The position numbers and the translations under genes were made by a program. From Anaerolineales bacterium (GTDB lineage Bacteria > Chloroflexota > Anaerolineae > Anaerolineales > UBA11579): 64,000 nucleotides of DNA. The notes under the pieces are model-generated. The model saw only the letters and a program-made list of their open reading frames with translations. It had not been told where the DNA came from and made no database searches. Location: contig JAHBVC010000001.1 in NCBI GenBank assembly GCA_019637755.1, positions 620,001 to 684,000 of the forward strand, read 5' to 3'. Positions 56,391-64,000 of this stretch are shown here, in pieces (within the stretch, counting starts at the first letter, position 1; the number at the start of each line of letters is the position of its first letter).

Positions 56391-58151
56391 ATGCTTGACG
56401 AAAAGCGCCCTCGCTCCCTGCGGCGCACGCTAGGCTACTGGATCCGGCTGGTTATCGCCGGCGGGCTGCTGCTGGCTTCCTTGCTGGCCCTTTTTGCCGG
56501 CCCTTGGTTGCAGTCCTGGTACGCCGTACCCCAAGCCAGCCCGGCGGCCAGCGCCACACAGACCCTGCCCGCCACGCCCGCAGCCAGCCCCACGCCGGCT
56601 GCCACCTCGCCCGCCGAGCCAGCCGAGCCACTGCTGAGCGATCACTCGCTGGATGGCCACCGCGTACTCAGCCTCAGCGAGCTTGGCTACGCACACCTAT
56701 TCAGCCACCAACTGAGCGGCGCGGGCCTCACCCGCCTCACCTATGGCGAGTGGGACGATATTGAGCCGGCGCTCTCTCCGGATGGCGCGCGGCTGGCCTT
56801 TGCCTCCAACCGTGGCGGCAACTGGGACCTGTACATGGTGGAAATGGCGACTGGCACCACCACCGCGCTCACGCAGGATGCCGCCTACGACGGCCAACCC
56901 AGCTGGTCAAGCAACGACTGGCTGGCCTACACCCACGATCTCAACGGCAACCTGGAAGTTGCCATTCGCCCACTGGATGGTTCGCTGGAGCCGGTATACG
57001 TAAGCCTTTCGGCGGCGCGTGACCACTCGCCCAGTTGGCGGCCAGGCGCCCAACAACTCGCCTTTATCTCAGACCGTGATGGCGGTTCGCACGTATGGCT
57101 GCTGCACTTGGATCAGGAGGGTGAGGCGCGCTTTGTGGCCCTGGCCCCCGGGCGCGGCGCGCAAGCCAGCCCGGCCTGGAGCCCCGATGGGCGCTTGCTG
57201 GCCTGGGCCGAGCAGGATCAGGCTGGCGTCTGGGGCATCTATATCAGCGATCTGCTCAGCCCGCCGCGCTACCTGGGCAGCGGCCAGGCGCCCAGCTGGA
57301 GCCCGGCTGGCGATGTGGTGCTGGCCAGCCTGGCCCTCAACGGCCAAGAGTACCTCAGCGCCTACCGCGTAGATGGCAGCCTGGCGCTGGCGCCACAGGC
57401 CCTGCCCGGCCAGCTCCATGGCAGCAGTTGGGCCGCGGGCAGTTGGCCGCAGCCACTGCCCGAGCCCTTGCAAGCCGCCGCGGCCGCCCAACCCCAGGCC
57501 ATCTGGGCCAATACCCTCGCCGCCAGCACGCAACGTAGCCAGCACCAAGCCACGCCCTTGCTGGATGTGTATGCCCCCAACGCCACACTGAGCAGCGCCG
57601 CGGCGGCCCCCTTCGAAGCCTTGCGGGCGCGCAGCGCCCAACTGCTCGGCTGGGATGCCCTCTCCAGCCTGGAAAATGCGCTCACGCCGCTGACCAGCAC
57701 GCTGGCACCCGGCCAATCCGAAAGCTGGCTGTATACCGGCCGCGCCTTTGAATTGCGCAGCGGCTTGCTCAACGCGGGCTGGCTGGCGGCAGTGCGCGAA
57801 GACCAGGATGGCCAGACCTATTGGCGCATCTACCTGCGCAGTGCCAACCCGCAAGGCGGCCTGGGCAAACCGCTCACTCAACTGCCTTGGGATTTTGCCG
57901 CCCGTTATCGCGGCGTAGAAAACAGCTACCAAGCAGGCGGTGCCCCCCTGCAAGAGATTCCGGCTGGCTATTGGGTCGATTTCACTGCGCTGGCCGCTGA
58001 GTACGGGTTTGAACGCTTGCCCTCGCAAAGCAACTGGCGCAGCTTCTTTCCCGCGTTGCGTTTCAATCAATTTGTGCTACGCGCCGGCCTCAGTTGGAAC
58101 GAAGCGATGCAGCAGTTATATAGCGCCGAGGAGCTCTCGGCCCGCCCATGA
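56391..58151 (+). CDS. Membrane-anchored TolB-like (PD40) beta-propeller protein
   Basis: A 586-residue protein with a basic start, one membrane helix (IRLVIAGGLLLASLLALFAG, residues about 18-38), a Pro/Thr/Ala linker, and an external WD40-like propeller. PD40 repeats are visible as IEPALSPDGARLAFASNRGG, GQPSWSSNDWLAYTHD, HSPSWRPGAQQLAFISDRDG, ASPAWSPDGRLLAWAEQD and APSWSPAGDVVLASLAL. The C-terminal 230 residues include QSESWLYTGRAFELRSGLLN and may be a separate domain. Probably binds a wall or protein partner. Its stop overlaps the M23 peptidase by 4 nt. Confidence 0.85.
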   Translation: MLDEKRPRSLRRTLGYWIRLVIAGGLLLASLLALFAGPWLQSWYAVPQASPAASATQTLPATPAASPTPAATSPAEPAEPLLSDHSLDGHRVLSLSELGYAHLFSHQLSGAGLTRLTYGEWDDIEPALSPDGARLAFASNRGGNWDLYMVEMATGTTTALTQDAAYDGQPSWSSNDWLAYTHDLNGNLEVAIRPLDGSLEPVYVSLSAARDHSPSWRPGAQQLAFISDRDGGSHVWLLHLDQEGEARFVALAPGRGAQASPAWSPDGRLLAWAEQDQAGVWGIYISDLLSPPRYLGSGQAPSWSPAGDVVLASLALNGQEYLSAYRVDGSLALAPQALPGQLHGSSWAAGSWPQPLPEPLQAAAAAQPQAIWANTLAASTQRSQHQATPLLDVYAPNATLSSAAAAPFEALRARSAQLLGWDALSSLENALTPLTSTLAPGQSESWLYTGRAFELRSGLLNAGWLAAVREDQDGQTYWRIYLRSANPQGGLGKPLTQLPWDFAARYRGVENSYQAGGAPLQEIPAGYWVDFTALAAEYGFERLPSQSNWRSFFPALRFNQFVLRAGLSWNEAMQQLYSAEELSARP

Positions 58152-59263
58152 AACCCGCCCTGCTATGCAGCGCACTGCTGGCCAGCCTGGCATTGGCCGC
58201 CTGCGGCGCGGCTGCGCCCGCACCCAGCGCCACCAGCAGCCCCAGCCGCGTGCCGGCCAGCCCCACGGCCACGCCACAGCCAAGCCCCACCGCCAGCCCG
58301 CCGCCCCCCACGGCAGACCCAGCCCTGCTGAGTTGGCCGAGCTACCCAGCGCCCACCCTGGCACCCTTCCCCCTGGCGCCCGATGCGGCGGCCACCAGCA
58401 CTCCGCCAGCGGCAGGCTACCCAGCGCGCCAAGCCCCGCTGGCGCTAAGCCTGTACGACCATTTCTATTTCACGTTCCCGGTGGCCAGCGCCCATTTGGG
58501 GCTGTATAGCCCCAGCCAACGCTATGGCGTGCGTCAGGAAGCTGGCCAGTCAGGCGAGCCACACCTCGGTCTGGATGTAGGCATGGATGCCGGCACCCCG
58601 GTGCGCGCCGCGGCCGGCGGCACGGTGGTATGGGCCGATTATGGGCAAACCTACAATTCGCGTTTCTTCCTAGATGATCCCTACGGCATCTCGATCGTCA
58701 TTCGCCATGATTTTGGCTTCGCCGGCAACCGCATCTGGACCGTGTATGCGCACTTAAGCGAAACCAGCGTGCTAGTGGGCCAGCGAGTTGAGCAAGGCGA
58801 AGTGATCGCCCTTTCGGGCAATACCGGGCTCTCCACCGGCCCGCATCTGCATTTTGAAGTCCGCAGCGGGCAGAACAACACCAGCCACACTTCAAACCCG
58901 GAGCTATGGCTGGCGCCGCCCCAGGGCTATGGCATCTTGGCCGGCCGGGTGGGCACCCAGCGCAATCAAGTATTGGTCAACAAATTGGTGGAAGTACGCG
59001 CCGTGGGCAGCGAGCAATTGTGGACGCTGTATACCTACATTGCCAACAGCCGCATCCTGCCTGACCCCTATTACAAAGAGAACCTGGTGCTGAGCAACCT
59101 GCCGGCTGGCCGCTATGAGATATCCATTCCCTACCAGTCCACCTGGTGGCGGGCCGAGGTCGAGGTCATCCCCGGCACGGTGACCTACTTTCAATTCCGC
59201 GGCACGGATGGCTACTCGTTTGAGCTGCCCGCCGCAGCCCCGCTGGTGGGCCTGCCCGACTAA
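58148..59263 (+). CDS. M23-family metallopeptidase lipoprotein
   Basis: A 371-residue lipoprotein (LLASLALAACGAAAPAPSAT, Cys near 19) with a Pro/Ser/Ala-rich linker of about 60 residues and a lysostaphin-type domain. Zinc ligands: GEPHLGLDVGMDAGTPVRAA (His and Asp), and GLSTGPHLHFEVRSGQ (His-x-His), with YAHLSETSVLVGQRVEQGE preceding. It should cut peptidoglycan cross-bridges. The last 110 residues form a C-terminal beta domain (YGILAGRVGTQRNQVLVNKL). Overlap with the propeller gene (ATGA) suggests the two cooperate at the wall. Confidence 0.93.
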   Translation: MKPALLCSALLASLALAACGAAAPAPSATSSPSRVPASPTATPQPSPTASPPPPTADPALLSWPSYPAPTLAPFPLAPDAAATSTPPAAGYPARQAPLALSLYDHFYFTFPVASAHLGLYSPSQRYGVRQEAGQSGEPHLGLDVGMDAGTPVRAAAGGTVVWADYGQTYNSRFFLDDPYGISIVIRHDFGFAGNRIWTVYAHLSETSVLVGQRVEQGEVIALSGNTGLSTGPHLHFEVRSGQNNTSHTSNPELWLAPPQGYGILAGRVGTQRNQVLVNKLVEVRAVGSEQLWTLYTYIANSRILPDPYYKENLVLSNLPAGRYEISIPYQSTWWRAEVEVIPGTVTYFQFRGTDGYSFELPAAAPLVGLPD

Positions 59264-59266
59264 GCC

Positions 59267-59833
59267 TTAGCGTTCGCAGCCCACCCCGTCATTGTTCCCA
59301 TCAAAGTTATGCGGATCAGGGCTAAGCACAGTGAAACGTCGAAAAGGAATATCCGGGCAGTTCAGATCCGGCGGAGGCGGCGGAATGCACACCGTGGGAT
59401 AGGCAGGGTGGCAAGCTGTGCTACCACCCCCGCCGCCGCTACCGCTGCTACTTCCAGTGCCGCCATCCCCTCCTCCTCCGCCTGCTAGATTGCCCTGATT
59501 GAAGACGACTGGCGTGGCGCTGGCTTGGCGGGTTGGCGTGGGGCTAAGGGTGTGCGTTGCGCTGGGCGGCGGGGTTGCGCTCGGCGTGGCGGTATCTGTC
59601 GGAACGGGCGTAGCACTGGGTGTCAGGCTGGGCTGGGCGCTGAGCGTCTGCGCCACCTGCTCGAACGCCGCGCTTAGCGCGGTCTCCATTTGCACCGTAG
59701 CCGTCGCGTCACGCTCGGCCTCGCTGAGCGAGGCTGGCAGACTGCAGATACGGCAGGCTAGTAACAAGACCAAGCCAATCAGGAATTTAACCAGGCGGCT
59801 TTGCGCCCGGAACCACATTCTAATTCCACCCAT
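59267..59833 (-). CDS. Excalibur calcium-binding domain surface protein
   Basis: A 188-residue protein with a signal/membrane helix (LVKFLIGLVLLLACRICSL), a Thr/Pro/Ala linker (TPSATPVPTDTATPSATPPP), a Gly/Ser-rich stretch and a C-terminal Excalibur motif: DLNCPDIPFRRFTV ... HNFDGNNDGVGCER, i.e. the DxDxDGxxCE calcium loop with two Cys. Start ATG 59833 (MGGIRMWFRAQ): TATAAT lies 6 nt upstream; ATG 59818 is an alternative. Converges with the M23 gene, separated by only 3 nt, so both share an end. Function: surface, unknown. Confidence 0.88.
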   Translation of the reverse strand: MGGIRMWFRAQSRLVKFLIGLVLLLACRICSLPASLSEAERDATATVQMETALSAAFEQVAQTLSAQPSLTPSATPVPTDTATPSATPPPSATHTLSPTPTRQASATPVVFNQGNLAGGGGGDGGTGSSSGSGGGGGSTACHPAYPTVCIPPPPPDLNCPDIPFRRFTVLSPDPHNFDGNNDGVGCER

Positions 59834-59839
59834 ATCCGC

Positions 59840-59845
59840 ATTATA
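59840..59845 (-). promoter_or_regulatory. -10 box of the Excalibur gene (leaderless start)
   Basis: Consensus TATAAT, 6 nt before ATG 59833. Confidence 0.6.
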
Positions 59846-59855
59846 TGTGTAAAAC

Positions 59856-59883
59856 AAAACGGCCAGCAAGGGCTGGCCGTTTT
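59856..59883 (-). terminator. Intrinsic terminator of rpsD
   Basis: AAAACGGCCAGC and GCTGGCCGTTTT with a 4-nt loop, 20-47 nt after the rpsD stop. Confidence 0.9.
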
Positions 59884-59902
59884 TGTTTGATCGTCTTGCA
59901 AA

Positions 59903-60502
59903 CTAGCGGGAGTAGTACTCCACCACCTGGTTGAGCTCACAGATGATCGGCACTTCCTGCAGTTCGGGCAGGCGCACATACTTGGCAGACATGTTCTTCT
60001 TGTCCACTTCCAAATACGGGGGCACGTTGCCCACGCTCTCCAGCGCCTCGGTGAAGGCCGCGATCTTGCGGCTCTTCTCGTGAATGGCGATCACATCGCC
60101 AGGCTGCACGGAGTAGGAAGGGATGTTGATGCGCTCCCCGTTGACGGTAACGTGACGGTGGGCGACGAACTGGCGCGCCGCATAGATCGTGCGGGCGAAG
60201 CCGGCGCGCAGCACCAACGCATCCAAGCGCGATTCGAGCAGCGCGATCAAATGCTCAGACGTCAGGCCAGAACCCTTGAGCGCCTTCTGCATGTAGCCCA
60301 GCATCTGCTTCTCGCGGATGTTGTACTGGTAGCGCAGGCGTTGCTTCTGCAGCAACTGCTGCTTATAGTCAGAGCTGCGGCGCCACTGGTTCTGGCTGCC
60401 GTGCTGGCCGGGCGGGTTCGGCCGGCGCTCCATGACTTTAATAGCCTTCGGGGTCAGGGGAATGCCGAGCGCCCGAGAGCGTTTTACCTTCGATTCCTTC
60501 AT
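59903..60502 (-). CDS. rpsD: 30S ribosomal protein S4
   Basis: An early-assembly small-subunit protein of 199 residues. The start KESKVKRSRALGIPLTPKAI lacks the zinc Cys cluster of the C+ form. RRPNPPGQHGS, YNIREKQMLGYMQKALKGSG, LLESRLDALVLRAGFARTIY (residues about 89-108), ARQFVAHRHVTVNGERINIP and PGDVIAIHEKSRK are the S4 signatures. It is alone rather than in the alpha/S11/S13 operon, suggesting a relocated or second (zinc-independent) copy. AGGAAG precedes ATG 60502. Confidence 0.97.
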   Translation of the reverse strand: MKESKVKRSRALGIPLTPKAIKVMERRPNPPGQHGSQNQWRRSSDYKQQLLQKQRLRYQYNIREKQMLGYMQKALKGSGLTSEHLIALLESRLDALVLRAGFARTIYAARQFVAHRHVTVNGERINIPSYSVQPGDVIAIHEKSRKIAAFTEALESVGNVPPYLEVDKKNMSAKYVRLPELQEVPIICELNQVVEYYSR

Positions 60503-60680
60503 TCTGCTTCCTTATGTTTGTACTTAGCTGCCAGTTTGCCGCGGAGCGCACGGACAGCCTGAACAAATGCGCCGCATGCTGAAAGGGGCAGCAGCGCCGC
60601 ACGATGATACATGCACTTACCCGTTTTGGCTAGGGTGCAAATCGGCGCCCAGGTCAGGCAAAAATGCGGCCGGCAACACC

Positions 60681-60709
60681 TTGACAAGCGGAAACAAGTG
60701 TTCTATATT
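60681..60709 (+). promoter_or_regulatory. recA promoter
   Basis: TTGACA (60681-60686), 17 nt, TATATT (60704-60709): the strongest sigma-70 match in the window. Confidence 0.85.
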
Positions 60710-60718
60710 TAGAACACT
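60697..60718. promoter_or_regulatory. SOS (LexA-like) operator of recA
   Basis: Perfect dyad AGTGTTCTA-TATT-TAGAACACT overlapping the -10 box. The GTTC/GAAC arms fit a LexA-type site. A degenerate half-site (TAGAACGCTTGTACT) follows at 60721. Confidence 0.75.
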
Positions 60719-60746
60719 TATAGAACGCTTGTACTACAGGAGAGCT

Positions 60747-61832
60747 ATGGCTGCTGAAAACGGACACAACGACGAAAAGATCAAGGTTTTGCAGAAGACC
60801 CTGGGCGAGATCACCAAACGCTACGGCGAAGGCAGCATCATGCGCCTGGGCGAAGCGCACGGCATGGCGATCGAAGCCATCCCCACCAGCGCCCTCTCGT
60901 TGGATATTGCCCTGGGTGTCGGCGGCATTCCGCGTGGCCGCGTCACTGAGATTTACGGGCCGGAATCCTCCGGTAAAACGACGCTGTGCCAGCACATCGT
61001 GGCCGAAGTGCAGAAGCGCGGTGGCACGGCCGCTTTCATTGACATGGAGCACGCCCTCGACCCGAACTATGCGGCCAAATGCGGCGTAGATATTGAAAAG
61101 CTGCTGGTGGCCCAACCGGACACCGGCGAGCAGGCCCTGGAGATCGCTGAGGCGCTGGTGCGCTCTGGCGCAGTGGACCTGGTGGTGATCGACTCAGTCG
61201 CCGCCCTGGTGCCGCGCTCCGAGATCGAAGGCGACATGGGCGATGCGACAATGGGTATGCAGGCCCGCCTGATGTCGCAGGCGCTGCGCAAGATGTCTGG
61301 CGTGATCAAGCAGACCAACACGGCAGTGGTATTCACCAACCAGTTGCGCCAGAAGATCGGCGTGATGTTCGGCAACCCGGAAACCACCACCGGCGGTATG
61401 GCGCTCAAGTTCTACGCCTCCGTGCGCATGGATGTGCGCCGCGTGCAATCGATCAAGACCGGGCAGGATGTGGTGGGCAACCGCACGCGAGTGCGCGTGG
61501 TGAAAAACAAGGTAGCGGCCCCCTTCCAAGTGGCTGAATTTGACATTATGTATAATGAAGGCATCTCCAAGAGTGGAGATTTGCTGGACCTGGCAGTAAA
61601 TTACGAGATCATTGCCAAGCGCGGCTCCTTCTACAACTATGGCGAAGAGCGCTTGGGCCAGGGCCGTGAAACCGCCAAGGATTACCTGCGCGATCACCCC
61701 GAAGTTGCCGATGTCATCGAGCAGCAGATCCGTGAAAAGGTGCTCACGCAGGAACCCACTGGCTACATGGAAACTGAAGAGAGTGCCATCCTTGAATCAG
61801 AAGACGCCGAGTTGGCGGCAGTGGAAGCCTAA
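60747..61832 (+). CDS. recA: Recombinase RecA
   Basis: Strand exchange and SOS coprotease. The 361-residue protein has Walker [17 protein letters not shown] (residues about 68-83), Walker [16 protein letters not shown], the L1/L2 DNA loops ([20 protein letters not shown] and [20 protein letters not shown]), and the usual acidic tail. CAGGAG lies 6 nt before ATG 60747. The 60 residues read upstream in frame are promoter and operator. The downstream lipoprotein frame may start within the recA 3' end. Confidence 0.98.
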   Translation: MAAENGHNDEKIKVLQKTLGEITKRYGEGSIMRLGEAHGMAIEAIPTSALSLDIALGVGGIPRGRVTEIYGPESSGKTTLCQHIVAEVQKRGGTAAFIDMEHALDPNYAAKCGVDIEKLLVAQPDTGEQALEIAEALVRSGAVDLVVIDSVAALVPRSEIEGDMGDATMGMQARLMSQALRKMSGVIKQTNTAVVFTNQLRQKIGVMFGNPETTTGGMALKFYASVRMDVRRVQSIKTGQDVVGNRTRVRVVKNKVAAPFQVAEFDIMYNEGISKSGDLLDLAVNYEIIAKRGSFYNYGEERLGQGRETAKDYLRDHPEVADVIEQQIREKVLTQEPTGYMETEESAILESEDAELAAVEA

Positions 61833-62379
61833 TACGCAAACAACGTCTCACAGCTTTGCTACGCAACGCGCCGCATCAAGAGCTGCTTTGCTCTTGATCG
61901 GCGCGTTGTTTGTTGCCGCATGCAGCCGCAGCGTGCTGCCTGCCGATCAAGGCTTCTTCATCGCCCCTACCCTGGCGGGCAACTCGCAAGCCATCGTGCT
62001 TGAGACGCCCACCTCGCTGCCTCCCAGCCCCACTCCGGATTGCGAAAACAACCTGGTCTTCCTGCGCGATATTAACGTGCCGGATGGCACACGCTTTGCG
62101 CCCGGCGCCCCGGTAGAGAAGAGCTGGGAGCTGCGCAACGATGGCAGCTGCGCCTGGGTGCAAGGTTACAACGTTGAGTTGCAAGCTGGCAGCATTGGCC
62201 TGGGGGCGGTGCCCCGCCACCCGCTGCCGCCGGCGCAGCCCGGTGAAAGTGTGGTGCTCACGATCCAATTTACCGCGCCCAGCGAGCCGGGTACCTATCG
62301 CAGCCTGTGGAAGGCGCACGATTTTGACGGCAACCCCTTCGGCGTGGGCTTTTACGTCGACATCACTGTTTCGGAGTAG
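61783..62379 (+). CDS. NBR1-Ig-like-domain lipoprotein
   Basis: About 198 residues. A late signal sequence ([20 protein letters not shown], Cys near residue 48 from the GTG) is followed by a short linker and an Ig-like domain resembling the NBR1 four-Trp domain: [58 protein letters not shown] and [20 protein letters not shown]. The start is unclear: GTG 61783 or TTG 61792 lie inside recA in another frame, and no ATG is found before the signal. Read-through coupling with recA is likely. Probably a surface adhesin or scaffold. Confidence 0.75.
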   Translation: MPSLNQKTPSWRQWKPNTQTTSHSFATQRAASRAALLLIGALFVAACSRSVLPADQGFFIAPTLAGNSQAIVLETPTSLPPSPTPDCENNLVFLRDINVPDGTRFAPGAPVEKSWELRNDGSCAWVQGYNVELQAGSIGLGAVPRHPLPPAQPGESVVLTIQFTAPSEPGTYRSLWKAHDFDGNPFGVGFYVDITVSE

Positions 62380-62381
62380 TT

Positions 62382-62861
62382 ATGCGCACCCCCACCAACC
62401 CAACCGCCATCGCTTTTCAAGACACCCTTCGCCAGCACGATTTGCCGGGCGACGTAGTGGAGTTCGAGATCCCCACGCGCACCGCAGCCGATGCGGCGGC
62501 CGCCATCGGCTGCCAGTTGGGCCAGATCGTAAAATCGCTGATCTTCCGCAATGCGGAAGGTGAGGGCGTGATCATCCTGACCAGCGGCAGCAACCGGGTG
62601 GACGAGGCCCTGGTGGCCGAGGCCACCGGTGAGACGCTGGGCAAGGCCGATGCCGATTTTGTGCGCACGCTGACCGGCTTCGCCATCGGCGGGGTGCCGC
62701 CTTTTGGTCACCAGCAGCCGGCCCACACCTACATTGACGAGGATTTGCTGCAGTACGCCGAAGTATGGGCGGCGGCTGGCACGCCGCACGCGGTGTTCCC
62801 GCTGCCGCCGGATGCGTTGTTACGCATCAGTGGCGGCAAGGTGATTCGGGTGCACGGGTAA
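62382..62861 (+). CDS. YbaK/EbsC-family aminoacyl-tRNA deacylase
   Basis: A 159-residue trans-editing hydrolase that clears mischarged Cys- or Pro-tRNA. Landmarks: DAAAAIGCQLGQIVKSLIFR (residues about 37-56, with the conserved Lys), VIILTSGSNRVDEALVAEAT, and FAIGGVPPFGHQQPAHTYID (about 100-119: the GGxxPxG signature). TPHAVFPLPPDALLRISGGK closes the fold. ATG 62382 follows the previous stop by 2 nt. The exact tRNA cannot be judged. Confidence 0.93.
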   Translation: MRTPTNPTAIAFQDTLRQHDLPGDVVEFEIPTRTAADAAAAIGCQLGQIVKSLIFRNAEGEGVIILTSGSNRVDEALVAEATGETLGKADADFVRTLTGFAIGGVPPFGHQQPAHTYIDEDLLQYAEVWAAAGTPHAVFPLPPDALLRISGGKVIRVHG

Positions 62862-62870
62862 CAGGCGTAG

Positions 62871-62897
62871 GGATTGCTTCGCTGCGCTCGCAATGAC
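62871..62897. repeat. Dispersed GGATTGCTTCGCTG element
   Basis: GGATTGCTTCGCTGCGCTCG followed by CAATGAC, directly before the tandem array; same family as 51413. Confidence 0.75.
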
Positions 62898-62904
62898 AGA
62901 CCAC

Positions 62905-63930
62905 TGATTTGACATTCCGAGCGGGTGAATAAGCCAACATCAGACCGCCGAATCCGCACCAGCGAGGAATCCGTGCTGGCGCATCTTCCGAATTGGCTCA
63001 GATCTTGCCAGCACTACCTTTGCCCTTAACGGATTCCTCCTCGGCCTCCGGTCTCGTTCGGGATGACAGATTACTCAACTTGTCATTCCGAGCGGGTGAA
63101 TAAGCCAGCATCAGACCGCCAAACCCAAACCAGCGAGGAATCCGTGCTGGCATATCTTCCGAATTGACTCAGATCTTGCCAGCACTACCTCTGCCCTTAA
63201 CGGATCCCTCCTCGCCGCTATGCGGCTCTTCGGGATGACAAATTTACTCAACTTGTCATTCCGAGCGAGTGAATAAGCCAGCGTTAGACCGCCGAGCCCG
63301 CACCCGCCAGGAATCCCTGCTGGCGCATCTTCCGAATTGGCTCAGATCTTGCCAGCACTACCTTTGCCCCAAACGGATTCCTCCTCGGTCTGCAGTCTCG
63401 TTCGGAATGACAAATTTACGTAGCTTGTCATTCCGAGCGGGTGAATAAGCCAGCATCAGAACGCCAAACCCAAACCAGCGAGGAATCCGTGCTGGCACAT
63501 CTTCCGAATTGGCTCAGATCTTGCCAGCACTACCTTTGCCCTTAACGGATCCCTCCTCGCCGCTATGCGGCTCTTCGGGATGACAAATTTACTCAACTTG
63601 TCATTCCGAGCGGATGAATAAGCCAGCATCAGACCGCCAAACCCGCACCAGCGAGGAATCCGTGCTGGCATTTCTTCCGAATTCACTCAGACTCATTGAC
63701 GTACAAACCAGCCCCAAACGGATCCCTCCTCGGCCCTCCGGCCTCGTTCGGAATGACAAATTTACTCAACTTGTCATTCCGAGCGGATGAATAAGCCAGC
63801 ATCAGACCGCCAAACCCGCACCAGCGAGGAATCCGTGCTGGCATTTCTTCCGAATTCACTCAGACTCATTGACGTACAAACCAGCCCCAAACGGATTCCT
63901 CCTCGGCCTCCGGCCTCGTTCGGGATGACA
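62905..63930. repeat. Six-unit tandem array (172-173 bp per unit) of inverted dispersed repeats
   Basis: The phrase CATTCCGAGCGGGTGAATAA recurs at 62912, 63084, 63257, 63429, 63602 and 63774. Each unit contains TGTCATTCCGAGCG ... GAGGAATCCGTGCTGGC and, facing it, AACGGATTCCTCCTCGGCC ... GTTCGGAATGACAAA, so every unit can fold into a long hairpin. Units 5 and 6 share a distinct middle (GACTCATTGACGTACAAACC), showing that the array grows at this end. No gene or spacers of CRISPR type. Confidence 0.92.
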
Positions 63931-63949
63931 TGGCTAGATTGCTTCGTCG

Positions 63950-63981
63950 GCTGAAAGTTGCATGAACATGCAACTTTCAGC
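63950..63981. repeat. 15-bp perfect hairpin closing the array
   Basis: GCTGAAAGTTGCATG-AA-CATGCAACTTTCAGC inside a GATTGCTTCGTC ... CTCGCAATGACAAA frame, comparable to the hairpin at 10790. Confidence 0.85.
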
Positions 63982-64000
63982 ACTCCTCGCAATGACAAAC

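Noticed and set aside
60567-60746. N-terminal extension of recA to 60567
   Set aside because: The added 60 codons contain the promoter and the SOS-like dyad; a ribosome site marks ATG 60747.
62905-63930. CRISPR array
   Set aside because: Units of 172 bp repeat along their whole length with no unique spacers, and no cas gene is near.

Overview
The window reads as a chromosomal segment of an uncultured or little-studied member of the Chloroflexota, most likely class Anaerolineae. The basis is gene content (coenzyme F420 synthesis, split glycine decarboxylase, Ser/Pro-rich lipoproteins), high G+C (two counted 60-base lines gave 63 and 68%), and the promoter style. There is no rRNA, tRNA or plasmid/phage backbone. 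This assignment is inference; no marker phylogeny was run.

Layout. 1-7220 (minus strand): the start of a PLP decarboxylase, small accessory genes, then a coenzyme F420 cluster: cofC, cofD, a C26 gamma-glutamyl hydrolase-like gene, a nitroreductase, two F420-binding split-barrel proteins, cofE and an F420:NADP reductase. FO synthase is not here. 7335-12658 (plus): esterase, M20 peptidase, YqhQ-like membrane protein, NAGPA-like lipoprotein, lipoate/octanoate ligase. 12887-22588 (mostly minus): DUF4230, a REP-associated tyrosine transposase (RAYT) beside a four-unit tandem array, acyl-CoA dehydrogenase, uracil-DNA glycosylase, a SET-domain methyltransferase, an acyl-CoA synthetase and a methyltransferase. 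22722-25540: MarR plus ABC exporter operon. 25987-30754: SPFH protein, histidine phosphatase, aquaporin, fmt and two small membrane proteins.

30751-34302 is a glycine-cleavage operon, gcvH-gcvPA-gcvPB, under a tandem glycine riboswitch. Directly behind it sits an AT-rich three-gene block (34299-37025): a putative PD-(D/E)XK nuclease/winged-helix protein, a Ser/Thr kinase and a TIM-barrel-like protein. The genes overlap one another, and I read the block as the best candidate for an undescribed (defence-like) system.

37161-53137: nuclease-like and META lipoproteins, a MarR/heterodimeric ABC exporter locus, a catalytically degenerate PBP1-like protein, a class V aminotransferase, ruvX, mltG, and a sulfur amino acid locus (CBS, SerK/SbnI-like ParB-fold kinase, cystathionine gamma-lyase/synthase). 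53243-55874: a copper module (CsoR-type operator, cupredoxin, CopB ATPase). 55943-62861: surface lipoproteins, rpsD, recA with an SOS-like dyad, a YbaK-type deacylase. 62905-63930: a six-unit tandem array.

Two window-wide themes stand out. At least 16 genes have a -10 hexamer ending 6-9 nt before the start codon, which predicts leaderless mRNAs. Intergenic DNA is also crowded with palindromic and 7-9 bp tandem repeat families, and at three loci the 3' end of the neighbouring gene is duplicated on the far side of a repeat.
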